In this document: positions 28,483 through 38,136 of the stretch, piece after piece
How positions within the stretch are numbered: the first letter of the stretch is position 1
Layout of the letters: every line of letters starts with the position of its first letter
Source of the DNA: Candidatus Thiodubiliella sp.
Lineage (GTDB): Bacteria; Pseudomonadota; Gammaproteobacteria; PS1; Pseudothioglobaceae
DNA length: 64,000 bases
Assembly (NCBI GenBank): GCA_029237605.1
Contig: JAQRGB010000001.1
Span: 124,001 to 188,000 of the forward strand
Direction: 5' to 3'
Notes under the pieces: model-generated
What the model saw: only the letters and a program-made list of their open reading frames with translations
Told to the model about the DNA's origin: nothing
The model's database searches: none
Position numbers and translations under genes: made by a program

Positions 28483-29412
28483 TTAAAATTTATAAGCTAA
28501 TTTAGCTAAAGTTGTGCGTTTCTGTTTCTCGTCCTTTTTTTTGTTACTTTCTATTGTCAAAGTTGCATCTTTAACAATAGTGTAAGAAACAGCATAAGCA
28601 TTTGTTTTAATATCATTTTTAGTGCCGTTTGTTGTAGTCCCCTTATTTTGACTAACTGCAAAAATCCAATCACCCATTGTATGGCTTAATTCTACCTGAG
28701 TTAATTTACCGTCTTCTTGAGAAGCAGTGTCAGCATCAACTTTGATTTGCTCAACAATAACCATTATATTGCCAAATGTAGCTTGTCCGTTAATTGCCAA
28801 GCCTTTATTGTTAATTGTATCAGTTGCATTTCCAGATATGTCTGCAGCAGCATCACGAATGGTGTCAACACCAAATGCAAGATTATCGTCTTTATACCTA
28901 ACAGATAAACCGTTATTTTCAGAATTTCCAGACCATACAGAAAACGTTATATCGTTAATTTCTCTCAAAAGTAGCACACCATTGATACTAGTATCACCAA
29001 TACCTTCTCCTGCAATGTCGGACACTAAAGCAGTCTCATACACGCCAAATGGCACACCAAATTTACCCACAGTAAAGCCAATGCCTGTAATATTACCATT
29101 TAAAGTTGCTTCGTCAATAAGTTTATTAGTTGATAAATCACCATTGTCATCAGGACTTGACTTTATAACAAGGTTCGCACTTAGGTCTTTAGTAAGATTA
29201 GCAGCAACGTCTAATTCTACCTCATCAACCAATGTCTCGCCTATAACTCTATTATTTTTATAACTTATTTCAATAGCACCATTAATTTGAATTTTTGTTT
29301 TACTATTTTCAAGTGCAGTTAAACGTTCTTTTAGCACATTAACTTTTATATCTGCAACTACAGATGTGGTTGCAATTAACACACTTAATGCTATGATGTT
29401 ATTTTTTTTCAT
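28483..29412 (-). CDS. LbtU-like outer-membrane porin, iron-regulated
   Basis: 309 residues with a signal peptide (cleavage near VVA-DIK), then a short heptad region (VLKERLTALENSK), then a beta-barrel with alternating hydrophobic strands, ending in YKF, the typical outer-membrane C-terminus. The layout (coiled N-terminal heptads, INGAIEISYKN, VGKFGVPFG) is like LbtU of Legionella, a porin that takes up siderophore. The link to feoAB and the Fur box supports iron uptake. The substrate is unknown; it may admit ferrous or chelated iron. Confidence 0.75.
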   Translation of the reverse strand: MKKNNIIALSVLIATTSVVADIKVNVLKERLTALENSKTKIQINGAIEISYKNNRVIGETLVDEVELDVAANLTKDLSANLVIKSSPDDNGDLSTNKLIDEATLNGNITGIGFTVGKFGVPFGVYETALVSDIAGEGIGDTSINGVLLLREINDITFSVWSGNSENNGLSVRYKDDNLAFGVDTIRDAAADISGNATDTINNKGLAINGQATFGNIMVIVEQIKVDADTASQEDGKLTQVELSHTMGDWIFAVSQNKGTTTNGTKNDIKTNAYAVSYTIVKDATLTIESNKKKDEKQKRTTLAKLAYKF

Positions 29413-29455
29413 TATTCTATCTTATGTTATAAAATTATTCATTTACTAAATTTAA

Positions 29456-29482
29456 TGAGAATGATAACCATTATCATTCTCA
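29456..29482. promoter_or_regulatory. Fur box between LbtU-feoAB and the cation-efflux gene
   Basis: GAGAATGATAA and TTATCATTCTC are perfect 11-base arms around CCA, fitting the Fur 19-mer core GATAATGATAATCATTATC at most positions. It is 44 bases before the porin start and 69 before the divergent efflux gene, so it can control both. Confidence 0.87.
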
Positions 29483-29550
29483 TTGTCAAATATAATAATA
29501 TGTTTATATATTTACTATTTATAAATAAATAACATAAAATAACTAATATT

Positions 29551-30684
29551 ATGGATTCGCTAAATCGAAAAAAAGCCATTCAAAAAATTACAATCATTGG
29601 CGCTATTGTTAATTTATTGCTTGCTATTTTTAAAATTATTGCTGGTATTTTTGGTAATTCTAGTGCGCTCATAGCTGATGGTGTTCATTCATTCTCAGAC
29701 TTGTTATCTGACGGTGTGGTGCTATACGCCACTAAATACTCTACTGAAGAAGCCGACAAAGAACATCCTTATGGTCACGAACGATTTGAGGCTGTTGCTA
29801 CGTTAATTCTAGCAATTATTTTAGCAATTGTTGCTGTTGGAATTATTATTGATGCCTTTGAGCGCCTAAATAATCCAAATATACTTTTACACAATACCCT
29901 ACTTCTGAGTATCGTTGCTCTATCTATTTTTTCTAAAGAAATGCTGTATTGGTATACCTTAAAAGTAGCCAAAATCTATAAATCAGATATGCTTAAAGCC
30001 AACGCTTGGCACCATAGATCAGACGCCTTGTCGTCCATCGTGGTACTTATAGGTATCTTAGGTAGTTTAAATGGTTATCTATATTTAGATGGTGTTAGTG
30101 CTATTATAGTTGGGTTAATGATTCTTTATATTGCTTGGAAATTAGGAACAAGTGCAACCAAAGAATTGGTTGATACTTCAATCGATGCTAAGCAAGTCGA
30201 AAAAGTAAAAAATGCAATTAATATGATTAGTGGTGTGAATAACTTACATTCACTACGTACACGCAAAATTGGAAACACTATTTCAGCTGATATGCATGTA
30301 CAAGTTGACCCATTTTTAAGTGTTAGTGAAGGGCATATTATCAGTATTAGCGTTGAACGCATCGCCAAAAAGTGTTTAAAAGATTTATCCGACGTTACTG
30401 TACATATCGACCCAGAAGATGATGAAATTACAACACCTTGTGAACATCTACCTGAGCGTGCAGAAGCACTTGCTATTCTCAGTAAAGCTTTATTTAGCAA
30501 TAGATATGATGATGAGATAGAACGTATACAACTACACTACCTTGGTGGCAAAATTCATGTAGATTTCTTTTTACCAATTAGTTGCTTTTATACTGATAGA
30601 AGCCATAATGATATTTTAACCAAACTCACCAAGATGGTTGATAAATTACCTATGTTTGGTAAAATTAAAGTTTACTTTGGCTAA
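29551..30684 (+). CDS. Cation diffusion facilitator (FieF-like metal efflux)
   Basis: 377 residues: six membrane spans, then a ferredoxin-like cytosolic domain (from about residue 205) that senses metal. The metal sites are seen as ADGVHSFSDLLSD (span 2) and HRSDALSS (span 5); His-Pro-Tyr-Gly-His-Glu of the loop is complete. It exports divalent cations such as Fe(II), Zn(II) or Mn(II) in exchange for protons. The length is longer than FieF (about 300) by an extra C-terminal region with a second regulatory-like fold. It shares the Fur-box region with the iron-uptake operon. Confidence 0.9.
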   Translation: MDSLNRKKAIQKITIIGAIVNLLLAIFKIIAGIFGNSSALIADGVHSFSDLLSDGVVLYATKYSTEEADKEHPYGHERFEAVATLILAIILAIVAVGIIIDAFERLNNPNILLHNTLLLSIVALSIFSKEMLYWYTLKVAKIYKSDMLKANAWHHRSDALSSIVVLIGILGSLNGYLYLDGVSAIIVGLMILYIAWKLGTSATKELVDTSIDAKQVEKVKNAINMISGVNNLHSLRTRKIGNTISADMHVQVDPFLSVSEGHIISISVERIAKKCLKDLSDVTVHIDPEDDEITTPCEHLPERAEALAILSKALFSNRYDDEIERIQLHYLGGKIHVDFFLPISCFYTDRSHNDILTKLTKMVDKLPMFGKIKVYFG

Positions 30685-31155
30685 TTATAAACAATGATAA
30701 GCATGACATATAGCCCCTGCTAATGCATCTGATGCATCTTCTTGTGGTGTTTTATTAAGCTTTAAAGACTCACGCACCATATAGCCCACTTGCTCTTTTA
30801 AGGCATGTCCCTTACCAACAACTGATTTTTTAATTTGATTAGGGCTGTATTCCACTATAGTAATACCGCGAGACCCGACCGCTGAGATAATTGCACCGCG
30901 CGCATGACCTAACTTGATAGCGGCATCCGGGTTAGGACGATCGGGACGCATAAAAGCACGTTCAATTACTACAATATCAGGTTGATACTTGACAACAATT
31001 TTGCTAATACCTTCAAAAATAGTAGTAATACGCTCTATCAATTCACCCTTAGTGCGAATGCAGCCGCTGGCAATATAACTGAATTTAAGTTTTTCAGCAT
31101 CAATCAAACCAAAGCCTGTTATTCTTGAACCTGGGTCAACGCCTAAAATTTTCAT
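30685..31155 (-). CDS. ruvC: Holliday junction resolvase RuvC
   Basis: Cuts Holliday junctions with RuvAB. Its 156 residues carry the RNase H-like acidic centre: GVDPGSRITGFG with the first Asp, VIERAF with Glu, and EDASDALAGAICHAY with the last pair. It ends flush against the convergent efflux gene. ruvB is 8 kb away at 39438, so the usual ruvABC cluster is split here. Confidence 0.95.
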   Translation of the reverse strand: MKILGVDPGSRITGFGLIDAEKLKFSYIASGCIRTKGELIERITTIFEGISKIVVKYQPDIVVIERAFMRPDRPNPDAAIKLGHARGAIISAVGSRGITIVEYSPNQIKKSVVGKGHALKEQVGYMVRESLKLNKTPQEDASDALAGAICHAYHCL

Positions 31156-31197
31156 AGAAATTATTATATAATATAAATTTTTATATAAGGAACAATC

Positions 31198-31566
31198 ATG
31201 GCGGTATCAGAACTCAACAAAGACAATTTTGATGAAACAATCCAAAAAAACAGCATTGTTATTTTGGATTTTTGGGCGCCATGGTGTGGCCCATGTAAAC
31301 AATTTTTACCTACTTATAATGAAATATCTGAGAAGTTTGACAAAATTATTTTTGCAAAAATTAATACTGAAGATGAACAAGAATTAGCAAGTAAATTTCA
31401 AATTCGCTCAATACCAACTTTAATGATTTTTAGAGAGCAGGTTAAGATATTCTCTCAACCAGGAGCAATGACAGGAACTGATTTAGAAGCAATTATAGAA
31501 AAAGCACAAAAACTAGATATGAAAAAGGTTCACGAAGAAATCACCAAACAAAAAGAAGAAAAATAA
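31198..31566 (+). CDS. Thioredoxin
   Basis: 122-residue cytosolic thioredoxin fold with the active site FWAPWCGPCKQF and the cis-Pro loop IRSIPTLMIF. A C-terminal helical extension (LDMKKVHEEITKQKEEK) is longer than in E. coli TrxA. SD AAGGA precedes the ATG. It reduces disulfides in proteins. It is divergent from ruvC and convergent with the ArsC-like gene, with no gap at the latter. Confidence 0.93.
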   Translation: MAVSELNKDNFDETIQKNSIVILDFWAPWCGPCKQFLPTYNEISEKFDKIIFAKINTEDEQELASKFQIRSIPTLMIFREQVKIFSQPGAMTGTDLEAIIEKAQKLDMKKVHEEITKQKEEK

Positions 31567-31896
31567 TCAGCATAAACTCTTGTAAATGGCTTTATCAAAT
31601 CCAATAACAACCCTCTCTTTTGTTACTATAACAGGACGTTTAATAAGTGTTTGGTTTTTTAATATCAGCTCTAAAGTGATATTTTTACTTTCACTACTAC
31701 TCAGGTTGTGATAAGTGGTAGAGCGTTTATTAATCAATTTATCCAAACCCACGCTATCAACAAAACTTTGCAAAGTCTGCGCATCAATAGGAGTTTGTCG
31801 AAAATCAATAAATTCAAAGTCACTACCTTGGGATTCTAAAAACCTCTGTGCCCTTTTAATGGTATCACAATTTTTTATACCATACATTTTTATCAT
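31567..31896 (-). CDS. ArsC/Spx-family protein (YffB-like)
   Basis: 109 residues, thioredoxin-like ArsC fold. KNCDTIKRAQRFL carries the active Cys of the family, and NLSSSES and IKRPVIVTKERVVIGF are the usual later motifs. It lacks the full arsenate-reductase Arg triad that I could check, and resembles YffB, a glutathione-dependent reductase-like protein of unknown role. It is followed in the same direction by a membrane-protein gene, the last codon abutting its start. Confidence 0.85.
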   Translation of the reverse strand: MIKMYGIKNCDTIKRAQRFLESQGSDFEFIDFRQTPIDAQTLQSFVDSVGLDKLINKRSTTYHNLSSSESKNITLELILKNQTLIKRPVIVTKERVVIGFDKAIYKSLC

Positions 31897-32295
31897 TTAC
31901 TTTTTCAGAGGAGGTTTTTTTGCCTTGCTTCTTAACCAATTAATAGCTTGAAAAGTTGCATTGTTACTAATCAACCTTAATTCCAACTTTCGCTTACCAG
32001 GAAATTCCATCAAGAACAAACCTAATAAAATAGAAATAATACCTTGACCTGGTGTAACTAACATAATAACACCAACAATCAGCAGCATTAGACCAATAAG
32101 GTTTTTAATTGTGACTACAAAAAAATTACAATCATCTTGATGGTGGCTACTCTGTACAAAATAATCCACAGGAATTCTACCTAGCAACCACGGCATAGCC
32201 AAAAGACTCACAATAAAAACAAATCCAGAAATAATACCTGCTATTATCAGTATATCTTCATATTCAGCAACAATGCTGTTAATAAAATCTAACAT
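31897..32295 (-). CDS. Small PGPGW-like membrane protein
   Basis: 132 residues with at least two membrane spans: IAGIISGFVFIVSLLAMPWLLG and LIGLMLLIVGVIMLVTPGQG. The PGQG turn followed by IISILLGLFLMEFPGKRKLE is like the PGPGW family, whose function is not known. It lies between dtd and the ArsC-like gene and is transcribed with both. Confidence 0.7.
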   Translation of the reverse strand: MLDFINSIVAEYEDILIIAGIISGFVFIVSLLAMPWLLGRIPVDYFVQSSHHQDDCNFFVVTIKNLIGLMLLIVGVIMLVTPGQGIISILLGLFLMEFPGKRKLELRLISNNATFQAINWLRSKAKKPPLKK

Positions 32296-32302
32296 TTAAC
32301 GC

Positions 32303-32740
32303 TCAACATTCTAATAAAAAAGTAATAGGCCCATCGTTGGTGAGTGATACTTGCATATCGGCACCAAAAATACCACTGGCAACTGTCGAATGGGCGATTT
32401 TAATTTGGTTTAAAAAGTAAACATAAAGATCTTCTGCTAATGCTAGTGGTTTTGCTGTAGAAAAACCAGCGCGAGTGCCTGATTTAGTATCTGCCACTAA
32501 AGTGAATTGAGAAACCATAAGTATCCCGCCATTAATATCAGTAAGCGATAAGTTCATCTTCCCTTGTTTATCAGCAAATATTCGATAAGTTAATAATCTC
32601 TTAATCATTTTATCAACTTGTGGCTTTTCATCTGTTTTTTCAAAACCTAAAAATACCAAAATCCCTTGCTTTATTTCACCTTTAATATCACCGCCTACTT
32701 CAACTTTAGCATTAGAAACACGCTGAATTAAAACTTTCAT
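32303..32740 (-). CDS. dtd: D-aminoacyl-tRNA deacylase
   Basis: Hydrolyses D-amino acids from mischarged tRNA. Its 145 residues have the two signature motifs: SQFTLVADTKSGTRAGFS and the C-terminal NDGPITFLLEC cross-subunit Gly-Pro motif. Stop of glyS and start of dtd share one base, so the two tRNA-quality genes are coupled. Confidence 0.95.
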   Translation of the reverse strand: MKVLIQRVSNAKVEVGGDIKGEIKQGILVFLGFEKTDEKPQVDKMIKRLLTYRIFADKQGKMNLSLTDINGGILMVSQFTLVADTKSGTRAGFSTAKPLALAEDLYVYFLNQIKIAHSTVASGIFGADMQVSLTNDGPITFLLEC

Positions 32741-34824
32741 TATTTTGATAGATATGAGAAATCAGCAATAGAGCTAAATAAGGTATTCGTTACCATAAGC
32801 AAATGAACTCTCTTATCTCTAAGCTCTAAATCATCATCAAGTACCATAACATTATCAAAAAAATCATCAATAGCGGGTTTTAATTCTAAAAGAGCGCCTA
32901 CGATAAATAAATACTTTTGTTCATTTCCCTTTATTTTTTCACGGAATTTTGTGAGTGCGTTTGAAAGTTTTTTATCAAATTTATTGCTATATTCTATATC
33001 TTTGCAATCTATAGTCCTATTATGTGGTTTAAGCATATACCCACCAACAGCTATATCATCTTCAGTAATATTTTTAAATATATTGTTACTGCGTTTGTAG
33101 GCCTCAATCAAGCTTTTTGAATCTTCATCTTGCACAAAATTGTGTAAAGCCTGAATGCGTAAGTCTAAATCATATATATAATTTGTGCCACTTACAGATG
33201 TATGCTGAGCTGCATTTACAACTGATTTATCAATGCCCTTATCTTGATAATAAGCACCTAAACGATCAGATATAAAATTATTAATTTCATTACTAATATT
33301 TTCCTTAAATTTATATAAATCAACTGACTCTTTAATTAAATTAAATAAATTTAGATTTAATTTTGACTCAATAATAATCCGCAACAACCCTAATGCCGCA
33401 CGCTTTAGTGCATAAGGGTCTTTTGAGCCAGTTGGCTTATGCCCAATACCGTAAATACCCACAATATTATCAACTTTATCGGCAATAGCAACGCATAGAC
33501 CTTCAGATGTTGAGGGTATACTATCGCCTGAGAATCTTGGATGATAATGTTCACTAATAGCATTTGCAACTATTTGGTCTTCTCCATCATTAAGTGCATA
33601 ATATCCACCCATTACCCCTTGTAAATCGGCAAATTCATCAACCATGTCCGTTATTAAGTCCGTTTTTGATAGTAGTCCTGCACGCCCACTGTGAATTTTG
33701 TCTGCGCCTATAATGCTGGCAATATAGGTTGATAATTCTTCAATGCGTCTGGCTTTCTCGCCCATTGAACCAAGTCCCTCCATGAACAACACACTATCTA
33801 ATTTTGAAATTCTAGATTCTAAAGTAGTTGATTTATCTTGTTCCCAGAAAAATTCTGAATCAGTTAGCCGTGAACGAATTACGCGTTCATTGCCATCAAC
33901 AATCACTGATAAATCACTTGATTTAATGTTCGCTATCGAAATAAATGCAGGTAATAATTTACCATTGTTGTCTACCATATGAAAATATTTTTGATGTGAT
34001 TTCATAGCAGAAATTAACGCTTCTTTTGGTACCTCTAAAAATCTTTCATTAAAGTTTCCTGAAAATGCACAAGGATATTCAACTAAAGCACATACCTCAT
34101 CCAGCAAACATTCATCAATAACAGCAGTTGCGCCATTTTCACTTGCTATTTGCATCACTTGTCTACGAATAATTTCTTTACGTACATCGAAATCTACTTC
34201 AATTTGTGCCTTGTCAAATAAAGTCTTTTGATAGTCTTTAGCATTATTAATACTAAATTCCTGTTCACCGGTAAAACGCATACCGCGAGTTATATTGCCA
34301 CTATCAAGACCCATGATATTCGCCTTAATTATGTCGTTATCAAATATCATTACCAACCAATGCACAGGACGTACAAAATTAAAATCCGAATCCCCCCAAC
34401 GCATTGCACGAGTAATTGGTATTTTTTTAATCGCCCTATCAGCTACTTCTGGTAACAAATCTTGTGCCTTTAAACCTTTTTTATTTTGCGTAAAAAAGTA
34501 ATAATTTACACCATTAAGTTCTTTTTTTTCTAATTTATCTTGACTCACATAGCAAGATTTGGCAAAACCTTCAACAGCCTGTATAGGCGCACTAACAGTA
34601 GGCCCTTTGCGCTTAATAATCTGGTCTTCTTGCTGGCATTGCAAATTACTAACTAAAACCGCCAAACGCCTCGGTGTAGCAAAAGACACAGCCTTATCAA
34701 AGGATAAATTTAATTCATCAAGTTGCTTAGTTAAATTACTACTTAGTGAATCTGATAGTTGTTTTAATAATTTAGGCGGTAACTCTTCGCTGCCAAGTTC
34801 TAATAAAAAATCTTGTGTATTCAT
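32740..34824 (-). CDS. glyS: Glycyl-tRNA synthetase beta subunit
   Basis: Beta chain of the alpha2beta2 glycyl-tRNA synthetase; 694 residues is normal. The N-terminus [31 protein letters not shown] and [17 protein letters not shown] (HD-like region) are typical, and an anticodon-binding C-terminal domain closes the protein. The alpha-subunit gene glyQ usually lies just upstream, but here minC takes that place with only 2 bases between, so glyQ must be elsewhere. Confidence 0.95.
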   Translation of the reverse strand: MNTQDFLLELGSEELPPKLLKQLSDSLSSNLTKQLDELNLSFDKAVSFATPRRLAVLVSNLQCQQEDQIIKRKGPTVSAPIQAVEGFAKSCYVSQDKLEKKELNGVNYYFFTQNKKGLKAQDLLPEVADRAIKKIPITRAMRWGDSDFNFVRPVHWLVMIFDNDIIKANIMGLDSGNITRGMRFTGEQEFSINNAKDYQKTLFDKAQIEVDFDVRKEIIRRQVMQIASENGATAVIDECLLDEVCALVEYPCAFSGNFNERFLEVPKEALISAMKSHQKYFHMVDNNGKLLPAFISIANIKSSDLSVIVDGNERVIRSRLTDSEFFWEQDKSTTLESRISKLDSVLFMEGLGSMGEKARRIEELSTYIASIIGADKIHSGRAGLLSKTDLITDMVDEFADLQGVMGGYYALNDGEDQIVANAISEHYHPRFSGDSIPSTSEGLCVAIADKVDNIVGIYGIGHKPTGSKDPYALKRAALGLLRIIIESKLNLNLFNLIKESVDLYKFKENISNEINNFISDRLGAYYQDKGIDKSVVNAAQHTSVSGTNYIYDLDLRIQALHNFVQDEDSKSLIEAYKRSNNIFKNITEDDIAVGGYMLKPHNRTIDCKDIEYSNKFDKKLSNALTKFREKIKGNEQKYLFIVGALLELKPAIDDFFDNVMVLDDDLELRDKRVHLLMVTNTLFSSIADFSYLSK

Positions 34825-34826
34825 AT

Positions 34827-35567
34827 TTATTTAACTATTTTAAATCTTAATTTATCGTCTTTTAAATTAATCATCACCGAATGCCCTTTTAACTTACTTG
34901 GCACTATTTTGAACTGTTTATAAATACCTGCGATAGCAATCAACTCTACATTAAATGAGTGAATAAAAATAGTAGCTTTATTATCGCCATTTATACCTGC
35001 AAACACCTTGCCACACACCTCTTTATAAGCATAAATACAGCCATGTGATATTACTTCAGCATTGGCTTTAACACCACCTAATAATACCAAATCACTATCC
35101 TTGGAAACGACCTGCTCTGATGTCGCAATTTCGTTAATCATAATTTTAGGCAGGTTATATTTTTTATCCTGATCTACTATAAACTTAGGTGCAAATGTGA
35201 ACTTTGCCTCCTCGCTTAATTGCTTGGGTTTCTTTTCTTTTTTTAATGTTGTAATTGGTTTATCGAATATCGCCAAACCTGAAAATCTAGCAAAATCAAT
35301 CAACTCCTGCACTTTTGAGCGAATACCAATTACTACCATATTGTTTTGTGTTAACACTTCTATTAACACTGCTAATTCGTTTGCTTGAAAATGCTTACTT
35401 TTAATCTCTAAAATAACTGGCGTATGCTGAAATTTATTCTTGTTTATTTCTACTAAATTGGTAATTTGATCAAATAGTTCTTCAGTATTTTTACTCAGTA
35501 TTGTAAGTGTATAAATTGCTTCATTCTGTATTTGTATTTCAACTAAATTATTTTTTTCTTTTTTCAT
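34827..35567 (-). CDS. minC: Septum-site determining protein MinC
   Basis: Inhibitor of FtsZ polymer formation at the poles. 246 residues: an N-terminal domain (residues 1-105), a linker rich in Lys ([15 protein letters not shown]), and a C-terminal right-handed beta-helix with [32 protein letters not shown], which binds MinD. minD and minE, normally adjacent, are not here. The C-terminal domain is recognisable; its distant genomic position from minDE is an oddity. Confidence 0.87.
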   Translation of the reverse strand: MKKEKNNLVEIQIQNEAIYTLTILSKNTEELFDQITNLVEINKNKFQHTPVILEIKSKHFQANELAVLIEVLTQNNMVVIGIRSKVQELIDFARFSGLAIFDKPITTLKKEKKPKQLSEEAKFTFAPKFIVDQDKKYNLPKIMINEIATSEQVVSKDSDLVLLGGVKANAEVISHGCIYAYKEVCGKVFAGINGDNKATIFIHSFNVELIAIAGIYKQFKIVPSKLKGHSVMINLKDDKLRFKIVK

Positions 35568-35571
35568 TAGA

Positions 35572-35946
35572 CTAATTTTTCCAACCTTGTGTGCAATCTA
35601 GAAAATGCCAAACTCGTTTCATACCTATTTCGCCACTCAACATCATCTCTAATGGCACTTTGTGTTTAAATTTTTTAACCTGTCGTTTTAGCCAAATTGC
35701 TGCATAATCGCGATTGACTGGATAAGTCGTACCTAGGGATTCGTGAATACCTAAAATTATCTCAGCACGCTTAACTACAGAATCATCAAAATCAAAAGAT
35801 TTGTCTCCTCTTCCATATAAATATAAATTCCTTGATTTAAGTGACTTCAAGTCTAATAAAGTGATTTTTTCTTGATTCGACAATTGCCACAATTCCATTA
35901 TCTTCATTAAGCGAAATGTTAATTTATTCTTTTGCTCTTCAGTCAT
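35572..35946 (-). CDS. MbcA/ParS/Xre-like (DUF2384) antitoxin-type protein
   Basis: 124 residues. The C-terminal half, DSVVKRAEIILGIHESLG followed by a basic middle and PLEMMLSGEIGMKRVWHFLDC, has the layout of the MbcA/ParS/Xre toxin-binding domain. An N-terminal helical region (FRLMKIMELWQLSNQEKITLLDL) may be the DNA-binding part. No RES-type toxin lies next to it, so it is an orphan. It overlaps tolA by 4 bases and precedes minC, giving a likely shared transcript with tolQRA. Confidence 0.68.
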   Translation of the reverse strand: MTEEQKNKLTFRLMKIMELWQLSNQEKITLLDLKSLKSRNLYLYGRGDKSFDFDDSVVKRAEIILGIHESLGTTYPVNRDYAAIWLKRQVKKFKHKVPLEMMLSGEIGMKRVWHFLDCTQGWKN

Positions 35947-36734
35947 TTTTTTAAATCTTGATTTATACGGAATTCAAATTTTATATCAGGGTCAAATATA
36001 CTTTTGTCTGGTGCACTTGGTAATGGTGAAGCCTTGTTTACCGCTCGCACAATAGAGTCTTTAAAAGACTTTTCTTTATTCTTATTATCTACATTACAAG
36101 ATTTTAATTTAACATTTTTTACAACACCATTGTTGTCCTGTGCAATATGCACCACACAGCTCCAATCATCCTTTGCACCGCCATAACGCCATTTACTACG
36201 AACTCTTGAGGCAATTTGAGCAATATAGTTTACCTTAAGTTCGTTTAAAATACTCTCTTGAGCGTCTTTTATCTTTTGCTCTTTTTCTAACTGAATTGCC
36301 TTAGCTAACTCGTGCTTTCTTTGTTGTTCTTTAAATTTTAATGCCTCAGCTTTACGCTTTTTTTTATTTTCTTGTTTTTCTTTTTTTGCTCTAGACTTGA
36401 GCTTATTAATCTGTCTTTGTTTTTGATAACGTTTATATTCTAACTCTTTTAAAAGCTTTTTTCGATACTTAAGTTTTTCTTGTTTCTTTTTTTTACCATC
36501 AGCCAACCGTTGTTTTTCTTTTTTTATTTCACTTAAATCAATAGTTACTGCTTTAGGTATAGCTCTAGACGCAACTTTTTTAAACTTATTTTCTGGTTTT
36601 TTATCTAAGCGTTGTACACCAGAAAAAAGCAGGCCAATAAACAACACAAGATGCAGTAACATAGCTACAGAAAAAGCAACTGGATTGCGTTTAAAAAGCC
36701 CAGGTATTTTAATTTTTTTAATAAAGTTATTCAT
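35943..36734 (-). CDS. tolA: Cell envelope protein TolA
   Basis: 263 residues: N-terminal membrane span (FSVAMLLHLVLFIGLLFSG), a long Lys/Glu/Gln-rich helical rod (residues about 60-165, many KKKQEKLK-type runs), and a C-terminal TonB-like domain with KVNYIAQIASRVRSKWRYGG and FEFRINQDL. TolA spans the periplasm and links the inner-membrane TolQR motor to the outer membrane during division. It overlaps tolR by 8 bases. tolB and pal are not adjacent. Confidence 0.92.
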   Translation of the reverse strand: MNNFIKKIKIPGLFKRNPVAFSVAMLLHLVLFIGLLFSGVQRLDKKPENKFKKVASRAIPKAVTIDLSEIKKEKQRLADGKKKKQEKLKYRKKLLKELEYKRYQKQRQINKLKSRAKKEKQENKKKRKAEALKFKEQQRKHELAKAIQLEKEQKIKDAQESILNELKVNYIAQIASRVRSKWRYGGAKDDWSCVVHIAQDNNGVVKNVKLKSCNVDNKNKEKSFKDSIVRAVNKASPLPSAPDKSIFDPDIKFEFRINQDLKK

Positions 36735-37167
36735 CTGATTCCGTCACAATACCAACTTTTTCAACACCATTTTTTTGCAAAAAAACCATAAGTGCAATTA
36801 CTGCACCATAAGCTACCTCTTGATCACCTCTAACAAAAACCCCCATATTTGGAAAAACTTGTAATCTAGCCTGCGTACGTGCGGCAATTTTGCTAACTGA
36901 TAAACGCTCAGGTACACTAGGACTATCATCTGCCATAGAATTAATAAAATACTCACCATCACGATTAATAGTAATAATAGTTGGTTGTTGCTGAGAAAAA
37001 CTTACCGCTTTTGCACTAGCATTAGGTAAATCAACTTCAATGCCTTGTTCAAGAATAGGAGTAGTCATCATAAATATCACTAATAGCACTAACATTACAT
37101 CAATATATGGGACAATATTGATGCTTGCATCTGCATTTGCTCTATTGCGTCTTGGTAGTGCTATCAT
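36727..37167 (-). CDS. tolR: Biopolymer transport protein TolR
   Basis: 146 residues with one membrane span (INIVPYIDVMLVLLVIFMMTTP) that carries the essential Asp of the TolR/ExbD family, then a periplasmic domain (DLPNASAK onwards). Part of the proton-driven TolQR motor. It lies 19 bases after tolQ and overlaps tolA by 8. Confidence 0.94.
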   Translation of the reverse strand: MIALPRRNRANADASINIVPYIDVMLVLLVIFMMTTPILEQGIEVDLPNASAKAVSFSQQQPTIITINRDGEYFINSMADDSPSVPERLSVSKIAARTQARLQVFPNMGVFVRGDQEVAYGAVIALMVFLQKNGVEKVGIVTESDE

Positions 37168-37186
37168 TCGCTAGAAACAGACTGTA

Positions 37187-37873
37187 TTATCTTTGAAAAA
37201 TGACAAACATTTTTTCAATAAAAGCTGTGTATTGATTACTAATGTCACCAATTTTGGATGACAGACGATTATAAGCAATAGTTGCTGGAATAGCGGCAAA
37301 CAAACCAAAAGCAGTTGCAATAAGCGCCTCAGCAATACCTGGTGCAACCACCGCAATACTTGCTTGTTTAACGGATGCTAAGCCAATAAAAGAATGCATA
37401 ATACCCCACACTGTGCCAAATAAACCAATATATGGACTTGAAGATGCAATCATCGCTAAAATGCTCAAATCTCTATCTAGCTGATCAATCTCATTATTTA
37501 CTGTAGCATTCATCAGGCGGTAAGCACGCTCAGCGTTTGATTGATTGCTAGTCAATTCTGAATGAGTAAATTCCTTATAACCTGAATAAAAAATATCTAC
37601 CATTGTGCCATCACTTGGTATCTTAGATTGTAATTCATTTAATGTCTTATCGGTTGAAAAATACTTATAGAAGTTTTTAATATCATTCTTAGAATTTAAT
37701 AAAATTTTTTTCTTAGATAAGATAATAGTCCAAGAATAAATACTCATTACTACTAAAATAAACATCACTAATTGCACGACAAAACCAGCCTCTGCAATCA
37801 AACTAAAAATACTAATGCTATTATCAACAACTTCTTTAGCGCTAATACTATTTACAATAGTAATATTATCCAT
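37187..37873 (-). CDS. tolQ: Biopolymer transport protein TolQ
   Basis: 228 residues with three membrane spans: residues about 27-50, and two more in SSSPYIGLFGTVWGIMHSFIGLA and VAPGIAEALIATAFGLFAAIPATIAYNRL, the conserved MotA/TolQ/ExbB core. It forms the stator with TolR. First gene of tolQ-tolR-tolA; the usual ybgC gene is not before it, and a porin lies downstream of the region in the other direction. Confidence 0.94.
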   Translation of the reverse strand: MDNITIVNSISAKEVVDNSISIFSLIAEAGFVVQLVMFILVVMSIYSWTIILSKKKILLNSKNDIKNFYKYFSTDKTLNELQSKIPSDGTMVDIFYSGYKEFTHSELTSNQSNAERAYRLMNATVNNEIDQLDRDLSILAMIASSSPYIGLFGTVWGIMHSFIGLASVKQASIAVVAPGIAEALIATAFGLFAAIPATIAYNRLSSKIGDISNQYTAFIEKMFVIFQR

Positions 37874-38031
37874 TTATCTTCTCCTTTGCTATGGGTAAAA
37901 TACCGCAAAATACAAAACTATTGACGTGCAAATATTTCTCAAATATTTATATTTTAAATAATACCTGATTTTACTAACATATAATACTATTTATAATGAT
38001 AAGGCTGGTATTTTATCAAAAGGATGAAAAA

Positions 38032-38063
38032 AAACCCCAGCCTTAAAAATAAGACTGGGGTTT
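38032..38063 (-). terminator. Strong terminator after the porin gene
   Basis: AAACCCCAGCCTTA pairs with TAAGACTGGGGTTT with one mismatch around AAAA. On the minus strand a T tract follows, ending the porin message about 75 bases after its stop. Confidence 0.87.
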
Positions 38064-38136
38064 GTTGGCAAGCTTAAAACTTGTCATATTGATTTAGCCT
38101 CCAAAGAGACAGCTAAATCAGATCTTACAACTAAGA

